A stretch of DNA of 64,000 bases from Herbidospora solisilvae (lineage in GTDB: Bacteria; Actinomycetota; Actinomycetes; Streptosporangiales; Streptosporangiaceae), in NCBI RefSeq assembly GCF_009901565.1, contig NZ_WXEW01000007.1, positions 1 to 64,000 on the forward strand. Direction: 5' to 3'. Shown here piece after piece: positions 15,960 through 24,652 of this stretch. The notes under the pieces were generated by a model that searched no databases, had not been told where the DNA came from, and was given only the letters and a program-made list of their open reading frames with translations. The position numbers and the translations under genes are program-made. Each line of letters starts with the position of its first letter. The first letter of the stretch is position 1.

Positions 15960-17869
15960 CGGCCACCATCCCCGGCCCCGCCGAGCACATCACCTATGGC
16001 CTCGGGCGGCCCATCACCTGACACGTTCTCTAGTGCCGCTTGCTGCCGCGCGATCTCTTGTCGGCCCCGCACCCGCTCAGCCACCAGTCGCAGCAACCGC
16101 AAAGCCGGAGACGGCAAATGCGGATCGCTCGACTTCACCCGTTCCCACACCAGGCCGCCCGCGTCGGCGTCGACTTCCGGAAGTCCAAGAGCGGCCACCA
16201 CCCACGCCCGACGCTCCGCCCGGTACGCCTCCAACGCCTTGCCCGACCACAGCCGGGAGACCAGCACCCGCCGACCGCCATAGCCCGCGTTCTCGCTTCG
16301 ATGGGCCTTGCCCTTGCACCGGCCCGGCACCAGATGCGCGTGAGCGCCCTTCGGCTGGATCCCATACCGCAGCCAGTTCGCGCACCGCTCAGAGCAGGGT
16401 TCCCAGCGCAGCACCTCCATTAGGCGGCCCAGGTGCGCCCGCCGCGCCCGCCGGACCTTCCCCCGCCCTTCCAGCGCCGCACCGCTCAGGCTCTTGGTCA
16501 GATACTTGGCCAGGTACCGCGCCCGCGCATCCGCGTCCGGACTGTCCCCGGTCAGCCCTTGAATGTCGAGCTGATCACCGAACCGGACCACATGCGCCGG
16601 ACTCGCCTCCTGGTCCAGGCCGAGGGCGTCTAACGCCTCTTCCCAGGTGGGAAGGATCTCGCCCGTGTCGGGGTCGACCCAGTTGCCGACCGCCGCAGCA
16701 TCCGCGCCGCCCGGCTCATCGGCCACCCACACCGGCAGATGATCCCCGTCGTACTTCACCTCATCAAGCGACGGCCACCACACCTGGTGGTAGGTCGCCG
16801 CCGCGACCTCTTTGATCGTCGCCCGGGGGATCGCGCCCCGGATCGCCATGTGCACGTGCGGGGCTAACCGCTTCTGCGACTCCACCGCCGCGAAGTACTG
16901 GACCTTGAACCCCGCCACCCGGCGAAGGTTCTGCACGAACCGATCCACCAACTTGGCGAAATGCAACGCATCCCGCGCCGCCCGCACATAGTCATAGGTG
17001 TCGGCATCGACCGGCACCCCGCCACCCTCACCACTGGTCACCCGCCCGTACGACGGCAGCGTGAGCGTGACGAACATCGACGGCCGGTGAACTTTTCCAT
17101 CCCGGCCCGCGAACGTCGGCCCGAGCGTCGTATCCGCCATCGGCCGCGCGGGCAGATCAGGCGCATCCTGACGACGACGTGTGGACCGCACCCGCCGCGC
17201 GCGTTCGGCCTCCTCCCGCTCCACGCTTGCCGCACCACGAGCCTGACCGATCTCCGTATCCAGGTCGGCCAGCACCGCGCGTAGATCAGCAACGCTCACC
17301 CCGTCCGGGGTCTGATCCACGCCCGCCGCCACCGCCGCGTCTAACTGGGTCTGCCACTCCGCCCGCAGCCCGTCCAGGTGCGAGACGAACCCGTCCGCCG
17401 ACATCTCCGGAAGCCCGCCCGACACCTCCGGACCGGTCTCGTCCGGCGTCGGCACCGCACGCCCAGACCCAGAGCCGGGCGTGCCTTCGGGGTCGGCCTC
17501 CAAGTGCCAGCCCTCCCGGCACTGAGCCAGCCGCAACAGACGGTTCGTCCGGGCACACGGCGCGCACCGCGACTCCTGACGCGCCCCGCACGCCACCTCC
17601 ACCAGCCGGGACACCCCGGTAGCCGGATCGGTCACCCGGAACGGCAACGGACGCAGGCACACCCCCACACCGGCAGCCGCCTGTTCGGCAACCTCCAGAG
17701 ACAGCAGACCCGCCGCATGCAGGTCCAGCAGCCGCAGGCCCGCACCATGAGGAACGGGATCGATGCCGGATTCCCTAGTCTCGTATTCGCCAGAGCCGTA
17801 ATCGTCGTGGCTGTATTCGTCGTGTTCGTATTCGTCGTATCCGAAATTTCCGCTGATGATTTCAGGCAT
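15956..17869 (-). CDS. Rolling-circle replication initiator (RepSA-like, HUH)
   Basis: A 637-residue replication initiator of actinomycete integrative elements. A Cys cluster (CGARQESRCAPCAR) forms a probable zinc finger near the N-terminus. The HUH metal motif is in APHVHMAIRG near residue 335, and the nucleophile tyrosine is most likely in RYLAKYLTKS near 450. The start ATG 17869 has TTGGAG eight bases upstream; an alternative in-frame start exists at 18079 but adds a Cys/Trp-rich stretch without support. It points toward the integrase gene. An Asp/Glu/Tyr-rich acidic stretch (EYEHDEYSHDDYGSGEYE) at the N-terminus is odd. Confidence 0.88.
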   Translation of the reverse strand: MPEIISGNFGYDEYEHDEYSHDDYGSGEYETRESGIDPVPHGAGLRLLDLHAAGLLSLEVAEQAAAGVGVCLRPLPFRVTDPATGVSRLVEVACGARQESRCAPCARTNRLLRLAQCREGWHLEADPEGTPGSGSGRAVPTPDETGPEVSGGLPEMSADGFVSHLDGLRAEWQTQLDAAVAAGVDQTPDGVSVADLRAVLADLDTEIGQARGAASVEREEAERARRVRSTRRRQDAPDLPARPMADTTLGPTFAGRDGKVHRPSMFVTLTLPSYGRVTSGEGGGVPVDADTYDYVRAARDALHFAKLVDRFVQNLRRVAGFKVQYFAAVESQKRLAPHVHMAIRGAIPRATIKEVAAATYHQVWWPSLDEVKYDGDHLPVWVADEPGGADAAAVGNWVDPDTGEILPTWEEALDALGLDQEASPAHVVRFGDQLDIQGLTGDSPDADARARYLAKYLTKSLSGAALEGRGKVRRARRAHLGRLMEVLRWEPCSERCANWLRYGIQPKGAHAHLVPGRCKGKAHRSENAGYGGRRVLVSRLWSGKALEAYRAERRAWVVAALGLPEVDADAGGLVWERVKSSDPHLPSPALRLLRLVAERVRGRQEIARQQAALENVSGDGPPEAIGDVLGGAGDGGR

Positions 17870-19111
17870 ACACACTCCAAGGGGTTTCGCCGGTAAACGG
17901 CGGCAACATTGACTGACGGTCGCTTGCATTGATTTCACGCATGACAAACCCTCCTCTTCGCATCGATTGAAAAACCGCCGCGCACGCGCAGCCCATGGAC
18001 ACAGCACAAAGACGCAGCCCCATGGACACAGCGCATGCCAGATGCGGCAGGCCGCCAGCAGAGCGGACACCGCATACACACGTGTTCAGCAACGGAATGC
18101 AGAGGACATCTGGGTTCGCTAGCGCGCTGCAATCAGTCGCGCGACGGCCGGCAACCTGTGCCTGAAGGCGTCCACTCCCGCCCGGTCAGCCCCGGAACTC
18201 TTGGGAGGACGCACCGTCCCCTTCTCGTGATGCCCAAATCGCCTACATCCTGTAGGCGTATCACCTCTCCGCCAGAGCGCAGGCACCATGCCATACACGC
18301 CCTGACCGGAACCCACGCCCGCCCGGCACCTTGCCAGGTTCCGGACGCAAATCCCATGGAGCTGACATGATAGACGGACAGCGCCCCGGCATAGTTCCCC
18401 ACGAAGCGCCATTGATAACCCAGCGGCATAACGCCAGTTGAATGCCATTCAGGGCATCGGTGAACCGTCTCGGGTTGCGCCTGGCAGGCCGTCCCTAAAG
18501 GCATCCGCCAGCCGAGACCACATCACCAATCTCTGGTTTGCCGAATTAATCTTATGAGTGTCAAGCGGCGGCGCGCCGCGCCGCCGTACCCGGCCCTCTA
18601 CCGCCCGCCGCCCGGGCGTGCGGCGTGGGCGCCGGTCCCGCACGGCGGCGGCCCGGGCCCTCCACCGATCAGTGCGATCAACGTACCTACGCGTCCCACC
18701 GCCATCAGCGACGCCCCGCCGCCCTTCCCCATCTTCCCGACAAGAGCATCGGCGGGACTGCTTCGACATCGGAATGACAGTCTGAAGCCTCGGCTGGACT
18801 GGTTGATGAGCGAACCTCATCGTGACGCTGCCATTACCAGGGGAGATATAGAAGCGGCAACCATAGCGAAGGATCTTGTTCTCCAGTCGATCCAACTATG
18901 GGTGCAAAGGACCCGCTCCAGGCGCGCCGCACCCTGATCTTTCGGATAGCAAAGTGATACATGATAACCATGGTTCTATTGACCATATTACGGTGATATG
19001 CCCGCTAAGTGCCGATTGATGGTATTGCAATCTTTTATGTTCTAGAAGTGAACTTTGAAACCCATCTTGAACCTATTCATTCTTTCCCGTTATCCATGTA
19101 GAGTTTCGGAG
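17870..19111. other. Intergenic region of the element (probable regulatory/origin region)
   Basis: No convincing gene is found in 1.2 kb between rep and the AT-rich cassette; frames here are short and compositionally random. It holds a perfect palindrome at 18240-18258 and a very GC-rich hairpin at 18566-18586 (CGGCGGCG-CGCCG-CGCCGCCG). Base composition falls sharply after about 18940. In related elements a region upstream of rep carries the regulator and a double-strand origin, but I cannot point to a nick site. Confidence 0.4.
18240..18258. promoter_or_regulatory. Palindromic operator candidate upstream of rep
   Basis: CGCCTACA-TCC-TGTAGGCG is a perfect 8-bp inverted repeat with a 3-nt centre, in the region about 370 bp upstream of rep. 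The length and symmetry fit a GntR/TetR-type operator; such repressors (KorSA in pSAM2) control rep in related elements, but no such gene is seen here. Confidence 0.45.
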
Positions 19112-19708
19112 ATGAACGAGGCTTTAGGCATCTTCGGTGTCGTTACAGGCATTGCGGGTATCGCCCTCACCATCTACTATGCGCGCAAAGCCGAGCGCCT
19201 CAATAAGATGAGAAAACGGCTTGAATGGGCAGATATTCAAACCGCAGCAAGTGATCTTGGACAACAAATCAAGAGAGACATAAGTCCGGTTGCAGTGGTC
19301 ACACCAGGCCTTCCCGGGGCAACTTTCGCTAACCTTATTTCATCCGATTTCGCTATGCAGCCCCCAGTATATGTCGGAAATCGTACATGGAAGGACGATC
19401 CTCACAATTTTGTTCCAACAGCCGACTCGTTCGTATTTGATACGAAGAAATGGATTGTCACTATCCCTAAAGCTGTGACAAGGCATGAAAACGGGGTAAT
19501 CCTGATAATCGACGACTTTGTTATGTCCGGAGATTTCCTAGACTCACTCTGCAGTACTCTCGTTCAGGCTGGAGTTCCCCGCGAGCGCATTCGATCTGCA
19601 GCCATCACGGTAACTAAAGTCGCTATCAAGAATCACAAAGCGCCCGATTATTATTGGTGGATAGCCGACAACGATGAATTCTTTTTCCCTTGGGGAAAAG
19701 CCAGATAA
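19112..19708 (+). CDS. Membrane-anchored phosphoribosyltransferase-like protein
   Basis: A 198-residue protein starting with one hydrophobic helix (about residues 5-22, LGIFGVVTGIAGIALTIYY), then a basic stretch and a type I phosphoribosyltransferase fold. Support comes from the strand-loop AVVTPGLPGATFANLI, the PRPP-binding motif VILIIDDFVMSGDFLDSL (paired Asp, then S-G) and a C-terminus YYWW...FFFPWGKA that recalls xanthine/hypoxanthine PRTases ending in FPW. In the PRPP loop Met replaces the usual Thr. First gene of an AT-rich operon. I start at ATG 19112; a TTG at 19055 is possible. Substrate unknown; membrane tethering of such a fold is unusual. Confidence 0.72.
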   Translation: MNEALGIFGVVTGIAGIALTIYYARKAERLNKMRKRLEWADIQTAASDLGQQIKRDISPVAVVTPGLPGATFANLISSDFAMQPPVYVGNRTWKDDPHNFVPTADSFVFDTKKWIVTIPKAVTRHENGVILIIDDFVMSGDFLDSLCSTLVQAGVPRERIRSAAITVTKVAIKNHKAPDYYWWIADNDEFFFPWGKAR

Positions 19709-19727
19709 GTCGGGGTGCCGTATAAAG

Positions 19728-20567
19728 ATGAATCTGGACATGATTGCAAATCGTGTGCGCTCTTTGGCGTTGCATCAAGGAGAGCGCATAGCCGCCAGCG
19801 TGACTGCGCCTCATGAATCAGGCGACGTATCGACAAAATCTTCTTTGGGGGACTTGGTCTCCCAACTCGATCGCGATATAGAATCATCGCTGATCAGCCA
19901 GCTTCTGGAAATAGCTCCTGAAGCAGCAATTATCGGCGAAGAAGGCGGCGCCAGGGGAGGAAGTTCTCTCAGCTGGGTGATCGATCCAATCGATGGTTCT
20001 ACGAACGTTGTGCACGGACTCCCACATGCAGCAATATCTATTGCCCTCTGCGACAACCTTGTGCCAACAATGGGTATTGTGCACAATCCGTTTACCCGTC
20101 AAACCTTTCAAGGTATCCGAGGAGTAGGCGCTTTTCGATACGATCATGGAACAGTAATGAGCCGCGAGAAATTGCGAGTCTCAGCTAGGACGAATCTTTC
20201 GCTGTCCCTTGTCGGCTTCGGGCTTCCCTATGACCGAAATAGAGCTGATCTAATATTTAGTACAGCGCTCCGGACATTCGTACACTGCCAGGACCTCCGG
20301 CGTAGAGGGTCGGCATCTCTTGATCTCATATCTGTCGCCGCCGGAGATCTCGACGCTCACTTCGAGTTGGACTTGAGGGTATGGGACATAGCGGCAGCGA
20401 CTGTGATACTTGAGGAAGCTGGCGGACGACTAACCCAATGGAACGGTCAGCCGATAACCTGGAGATCTTCTGCGGACAAGTTGAGTGTCGTAGCATCAAA
20501 CTCCATAATTCACGAAGAGCTTCGAGAGATTATCTCTCAACATAATCAGGTAGGAGAGATCCCATGA
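19728..20567 (+). CDS. Inositol monophosphatase family protein
   Basis: A 279-residue Mg2+-dependent phosphatase of the IMPase/CysQ/FBPase superfamily. Metal-binding motifs are complete: IIGEEGG (Glu), WVIDPIDGSTNVVHGLP (the D-P-x-D-G-S/T motif) and VWDIAAATVILEEAGG (the C-terminal W-D motif). It would remove phosphate from a sugar, inositol or nucleotide 3'-phosphate. Start taken at ATG 19728; an in-frame ATG at 19674 would overlap the preceding gene by 35 nt. Its stop overlaps the next gene (ATGA). Base composition is far below the chromosomal level, like its neighbours. Confidence 0.85.
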   Translation: MNLDMIANRVRSLALHQGERIAASVTAPHESGDVSTKSSLGDLVSQLDRDIESSLISQLLEIAPEAAIIGEEGGARGGSSLSWVIDPIDGSTNVVHGLPHAAISIALCDNLVPTMGIVHNPFTRQTFQGIRGVGAFRYDHGTVMSREKLRVSARTNLSLSLVGFGLPYDRNRADLIFSTALRTFVHCQDLRRRGSASLDLISVAAGDLDAHFELDLRVWDIAAATVILEEAGGRLTQWNGQPITWRSSADKLSVVASNSIIHEELREIISQHNQVGEIP

Positions 20568-21547
20568 CTTCGCCTACCTATCGATTTGATCCTATTATCT
20601 CAGTGATTATTCCCACCTATCGGCAAACCACTCTGCTGCGCAAATGTGTAAGCTCTGTTCTTGAGCAAGAGATCGCGGACATAGAAGTAATCGTGGTGGA
20701 CAACGGTTCTTCTCTGGACATACCCACAGTGCTTAAATCGTATCGTGGACCACGATTGAGGATCGTACGGCTAAAGAAAAATAGGTTCTTCTGCGCTGCA
20801 ATCAATGTGGGCATCGCCGAAGCAAGGGGAATGTATGTCGCCACCCTCAATGACGATTGCGCATTATCGGCCGATTGGGCCGGTCACATAATAGACTCTT
20901 TTGAAACAGGCCGCGATATAGCTTCGGTTGCGTCTTTGGTGCTCCGCGCCGAGCATCCATCGCTCATCGACTCCGCTGGCAGCCACGTGAATACAGAAGG
21001 GCTGGCTACAAATATACTATGGAACGAACCGATACATAAGGCACCTCAAGTCACTGTTGAAGTATTTGCGCCATCAAGTTCGTGCGCAGCATACCGACTT
21101 GACGACTTACAACATGCAGGCGGCTTTGACAATCGCTTTATAGCTTACATGGAAGATATCGACGTAGGCTTCCGTCTGCAGTTGCAGGGAAAAAAAATCT
21201 TATTCAACCCCCGCTGCCGCGCGTTCCATGTGGGAGCCGCCACTAACAAGAGCCGGCATCGGTCCACATTTCTCATGGAGAGAAATCGCATATTGAACAT
21301 AACGAAAAACTTCCCCGGAAGCTTAATTTCCAAGAACTGGAACAAGATAGTTCGGGCGAGCCTTCGGCCAGTACCCTTGCATATTACTGGCCCTAAGGAG
21401 GCAATCCTGGCAGGCAAATTAGCAGGGACAGCTCGAATTCCAGAACTACTCTTTGAACGGCGAACGATTCAAAAAGGCCGACGAGTTTCAACGGCGCACA
21501 TAGAGAGACTTATGGCATCCAAAGAGGTCGGTGCTTGCAAATTGTGA
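20564..21547 (+). CDS. GT2 family glycosyltransferase
   Basis: A 327-residue GT-A fold glycosyltransferase. Motifs: ISVIIPTYRQTTLL at the N-terminus, VIVVDNGSS nucleotide-binding strand, TLNDDCALSADW in the place of the metal-binding DXD, and YMEDIDVGFRLQLQG with the catalytic-base ED motif, then FHVGAAT. It most resembles rhamnosyl/galactofuranosyl-type GT2 enzymes. No membrane helix is apparent, so it is cytosolic or peripheral. The ATG overlaps the phosphatase stop, showing translational coupling. Donor and acceptor cannot be read from sequence. Confidence 0.85.
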   Translation: MTSPTYRFDPIISVIIPTYRQTTLLRKCVSSVLEQEIADIEVIVVDNGSSLDIPTVLKSYRGPRLRIVRLKKNRFFCAAINVGIAEARGMYVATLNDDCALSADWAGHIIDSFETGRDIASVASLVLRAEHPSLIDSAGSHVNTEGLATNILWNEPIHKAPQVTVEVFAPSSSCAAYRLDDLQHAGGFDNRFIAYMEDIDVGFRLQLQGKKILFNPRCRAFHVGAATNKSRHRSTFLMERNRILNITKNFPGSLISKNWNKIVRASLRPVPLHITGPKEAILAGKLAGTARIPELLFERRTIQKGRRVSTAHIERLMASKEVGACKL

Positions 21548-21583
21548 ACGGATGCCCACCTTGGTCTTATTTAGGAGCCATCA

Positions 21584-22129
21584 ATGCCTTACGGGATCGT
21601 CCTCTTGCCGCCGCCGGGTACCGCACAGCGGATTATAGAATTCGCAACCCGTTTACGCGCGTCATCTCCAAGCCTGATGGTGATTAGCGATGAACGCCTC
21701 CCTCACCTCTCACTCGCTCATGCCGACTGCTCAAAAAATTCTGCCGAGGCTTGGTGGACGAGAGCCATCGCAATAGTGCCGGAGTATATGCCCATAAAGT
21801 TGGCTGGACTAATGTTCGCTCCAGTAGGTGCAGGAGACTTCTATATACCAGAAGGCGGTATCTACTTCGGCTTAGAAGCAATTGCCACTGATGTCCTAAG
21901 AGGTGCCCATGAGCAGATTTTGAGTGCTGCTGAGGCTGTCAACGCGAAGCCAATTGGAAATGTCCGCGACAAGTTTCGTCCCCATATTACACTGGGAGTA
22001 ATGAGCACCTCGGCCGTGACCCTCGTCGATTTTCCGGAATGGATGACCGGCGAAGCCTTAGTTGGGCGGTTAGCCTGGGGGCAGCTCGGCTCTTATGGTA
22101 CTTTTCCAGATTTACACACGAGAGCTTGA
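21584..22129 (+). CDS. 2H phosphoesterase / 2'-5' RNA ligase-like protein
   Basis: A 181-residue protein with two H-x-S/T motifs separated by about 90 residues: LPHLSLAH near residue 42 and RPHITLGV near 138. This is the signature of the 2H phosphoesterase superfamily (LigT, ThpR, cyclic phosphodiesterases), which act on 2',3'-cyclic or 2'-5' phosphodiesters. AGGAG lies about seven bases before ATG 21584. It is the fourth gene of the AT-rich operon, 36 bp after the glycosyltransferase. No other domain is present. Its partner enzymes suggest a nucleotide- or ribose-containing substrate, but this is inference. Confidence 0.72.
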   Translation: MPYGIVLLPPPGTAQRIIEFATRLRASSPSLMVISDERLPHLSLAHADCSKNSAEAWWTRAIAIVPEYMPIKLAGLMFAPVGAGDFYIPEGGIYFGLEAIATDVLRGAHEQILSAAEAVNAKPIGNVRDKFRPHITLGVMSTSAVTLVDFPEWMTGEALVGRLAWGQLGSYGTFPDLHTRA

Positions 22130-22634
22130 GACTCAGGCGAGCTCAATTCGTCGCTCCGCTGGTTGAGCAGATAGGCGAACGGTTCAAGTCAACCCACCGA
22201 CACGTAAGGCTGACAGCCTCCTTCCGGCGCACTCCATGCATGCCGTCGCTGAGATCGAGAGCGAGGTGGGGAGCGCACGCCCGGACTGTGGCGCTTCAAC
22301 CCACCCCGCTCTCTTCACCGCCCAACCGATACGCCAGCAGGAGCGGGGGATCCATGCCGACTTCCCCCAAGGAGTGTGCGGGGTTGATCAGTCAGACGGC
22401 GGTCTTACACCCAGCCTCCCCCGTCGCCTCAGGGACCACAGGCAGTACCGCAGTCGGAGCGCCGCACTCAGCGCCCAGACCCTCATAAGCATGTGAGCCA
22501 GCCAGTACCGCAGCCGGTGCCAGCAGCCACACCCGCCGCCCTGAGCTGCCGCGCACCAGCCGCCCGGCAAGCGACACCACCGTGAAGCCTTCGGTCCGGA
22601 CGCCGTCTCTTCCTCGCTGGTGAACACCATCGGC
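22130..22634. other. Intergenic region without recognised gene
   Basis: About 500 bp between the convergent cassette and the minus-strand group. Base composition climbs back to the high-GC level over the first 150 bp. The open frames here look random in composition and have no ribosome sites; I see no clear terminator. Confidence 0.5.
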
Positions 22635-22880
22635 TCAGCCACCCGACAGCTCCAGCCACTCCGGATCGCTCATCTCCGCCACTCCTTCGTCGGCGGCCCG
22701 CGCATCCACCCAGGCGCGATCCAACCGGCCAAGGCTGTCGCGACATTGCCGAGCAAGACGCTCACGCACCAGCCAGGCCACCACCGCTCCGGTAACAGCC
22801 AGCACCCGCCTGACCGTCTCCGGATCGACAGGGTCACCAGCCACCGGGGCACTTCCACGAGCGAACCCCGGCCCGGTCAC
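22635..22880 (-). CDS. Small hypothetical protein
   Basis: An 81-residue protein with one moderately hydrophobic segment (VLAVTGAVVAWLV) and a charged helical tail ending in EWLELSGG. Its ATG overlaps the stop of the gene before it (ATGA at 22877-22880), so it is the last member of an overlapping four-gene group. I do not recognise the family. Coupling is the main evidence that it is real. Confidence 0.5.
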   Translation of the reverse strand: MTGPGFARGSAPVAGDPVDPETVRRVLAVTGAVVAWLVRERLARQCRDSLGRLDRAWVDARAADEGVAEMSDPEWLELSGG

Positions 22881-23308
22881 CGGTCATCCCCGCGTGCCTT
22901 TTCGTTGAGTCCGGTCACCATCGGCAAGCCCCGTTCAAGGAAGGCAGCCACCACAAGCGGAGCCGCCACAGCCGCCTCCTGAACCCGGCGCACCTCATAC
23001 CCAGATCGGCCCGCCGCCTCAGCCTCAGCGAAAGCCGCAGGACACAGACGCCAGTACAAGCGGGTATCGGTGGCCAGGGCAGCGATCTCGTCCCCGGCCC
23101 ACACCATCGACGACGTCCAGTGCACCTTGATCGTGCCCCGCACCCCCGCACGCGCCAGCTCCCGCGTGACGATCTGGGCCGCCAGCACCGCCCGGCGAAC
23201 CGGACGCCATCCCCGTACCCGGCCTCGCACCCCAGCTCTGCGCTCGGCTCTCGGCCGCTTCCGACGAAACAAGGCCGGCGGACGCTCGACACGCCCCCGC
23301 CGCCTCAC
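22877..23308 (-). CDS. Hypothetical protein
   Basis: A 143-residue protein of unknown function with a very basic N-terminus (about 35 residues rich in Arg) followed by a compact region containing TIKVHWTSSMVWAGDE and a helical C-terminal half. It overlaps both neighbours by four bases (ATGA at each junction). The basic head could bind nucleic acid, but no motif confirms this. Third gene of the minus-strand group. Confidence 0.5.
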   Translation of the reverse strand: MRRRGRVERPPALFRRKRPRAERRAGVRGRVRGWRPVRRAVLAAQIVTRELARAGVRGTIKVHWTSSMVWAGDEIAALATDTRLYWRLCPAAFAEAEAAGRSGYEVRRVQEAAVAAPLVVAAFLERGLPMVTGLNEKARGDDR

Positions 23309-23703
23309 CGACGACCCCTCGCCAGCGCATCCCGGTACCCCGGCACCTCAGCCGCAGCAAGCGCCGCCGAAGGAGCAAGCACCAGCCGATCCGGCTCCCC
23401 ACCCCGGCCATGGACCTTCACCATGTACTGACCGCCTGACTCACCCAGACTCACCGTCGCCGACAGCGCACCCGTGGAGTCCAGCGCGACCACCTCGGGT
23501 GCATCCCAGACCGCCGGAGCGGTGATCGCCGAAGCGCCCGGCCCCCGCAGCAACACCCGCGCCGTAGTCGAACCAACGCACGGGATCCCGACCGCCTCCA
23601 GCAGTACGCGCACCCGATGAACCGCCGTGTTCTGCTCGTCCAAGGTCATGCGCGGCTCACGAGCCGGCAGCGGGTCAGGCCACGCGCCCCCATGCTTACC
23701 CAC
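23305..23703 (-). CDS. Hypothetical protein
   Basis: A 132-residue protein, not recognised. The GTG start at 23703 overlaps the methyltransferase stop by eight bases; an internal ATG at 23649 (MTLDEQNTAV) is an alternative with no better ribosome site. The body is of mixed strand/helix character, with GGQYMVKVHGRG near the middle, and ends RDALARGRR overlapping the next ATG. Second gene of the group headed by the S-adenosyl methyltransferase. Confidence 0.55.
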   Translation of the reverse strand: MGKHGGAWPDPLPAREPRMTLDEQNTAVHRVRVLLEAVGIPCVGSTTARVLLRGPGASAITAPAVWDAPEVVALDSTGALSATVSLGESGGQYMVKVHGRGGEPDRLVLAPSAALAAAEVPGYRDALARGRR

Positions 23704-24652
23704 GGCCGTTCACCCGCGCCTGCGCCGGTCCGTTCGTCACGGGCTTGATCGCCACTCCGCCCAGAAAGGCCGCGCCCGAGCGGTCAGAACTCCTCTGCTG
23801 GTACAGGTCGGGCCGCCAGTCGGGAACCTCGCACAGCCCCGGCTCGATCAGCTGCCATCCCGCCCCCGTGATCAGGGCTTCGATCTCCTCTGCTGTACGA
23901 AGGACCATGGGGGCTGACGCCGATGCGTACACCCCTGCCGCCTTTGTGGCGATCCCGGCGTCGAGGTCACCCGCATAGGCGTGGGAGAGCACGAGGTAGC
24001 TACCCTCCGGAACCACCTCCCAGAGCTCGCGAAGGATCTCGCCGGGACCTTCGTCGTCCTGGACGAAATGCATGATCGCCGCGAGCAGCACCCCGACCGG
24101 CTGGTCGAAGTCCAGCACGGCCCGGACCTCCGGGTCGTAGACGATCTCCGTTGGCAGGCGCAGGTCATGTTCGATCACCGCGACCCCGTCGCCGGTGGCT
24201 TTGGCCAGGAGTCGGCCGTGCAGCACCGCCACCCGATCGTTGTCGACGTACACGCACCGGCCGCTCTCCGCAGGAACCGACATCTCCACGAGCTTGGCCC
24301 GCAAGATCTCGTGCGTGTTGTCGCGCGTCGGCAGCCCACTGCCGATGTCGAGGAACTGCCGAACGCCCCGCTCCGCCAGCTCACGGACCGCACGGCCCAG
24401 GAAGTACCGGTTCTCCCAGACGAGCGTTCGCAGATCCGGAACCAGTTTCAGCAGCCGATCAGCCGCCGCCCGGTCCGCCGTGTAGTGGTCTTTGCCGCCG
24501 AGCAAGTAGTCGTACATCCGTGCCACGTTCGGCACCGACGGCTCGAAAGCCCTCTCCGGAGCCGTAGCTCGCCGCGACAACAGCTCAAGCCCTTCCCACT
24601 CGGCAAGGACGCCCGTCGCGTAGCTGTTGCTCTCGACCGTAGGCTCACCCAT
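23696..24652 (-). CDS. S-adenosyl methyltransferase (DUF574 family)
   Basis: A 318-residue protein of the actinomycete-specific S-adenosyl methyltransferase family (PF04672). Signatures are NVARMYDYLLGGKDHYTADR at the N-terminus, the SAM-binding strand RQFLDIGSGLPT, and AIMHFVQDDEGPGEIL. Members are abundant in Streptosporangiales and Streptomyces, with substrates mostly unknown. ATG 24652 is chosen because GGAGG sits eight bases upstream; a longer frame reaches 24688. It heads the overlapping minus-strand group and is divergent from the XRE gene at 24884. Confidence 0.88.
   Translation of the reverse strand: MGEPTVESNSYATGVLAEWEGLELLSRRATAPERAFEPSVPNVARMYDYLLGGKDHYTADRAAADRLLKLVPDLRTLVWENRYFLGRAVRELAERGVRQFLDIGSGLPTRDNTHEILRAKLVEMSVPAESGRCVYVDNDRVAVLHGRLLAKATGDGVAVIEHDLRLPTEIVYDPEVRAVLDFDQPVGVLLAAIMHFVQDDEGPGEILRELWEVVPEGSYLVLSHAYAGDLDAGIATKAAGVYASASAPMVLRTAEEIEALITGAGWQLIEPGLCEVPDWRPDLYQQRSSDRSGAAFLGGVAIKPVTNGPAQARVNGRG

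Noticed and set aside
17870-18550. Several 60-120-residue frames upstream of rep
   Set aside because: Cys/Trp/Arg-rich composition typical of non-coding sequence, no ribosome sites, no motif.
18449-18937. Small genes on either strand in the GC-rich block before the AT-rich cassette
   Set aside because: Overlapping frames are proline/arginine low complexity and the region is dominated by hairpin-forming repeats.
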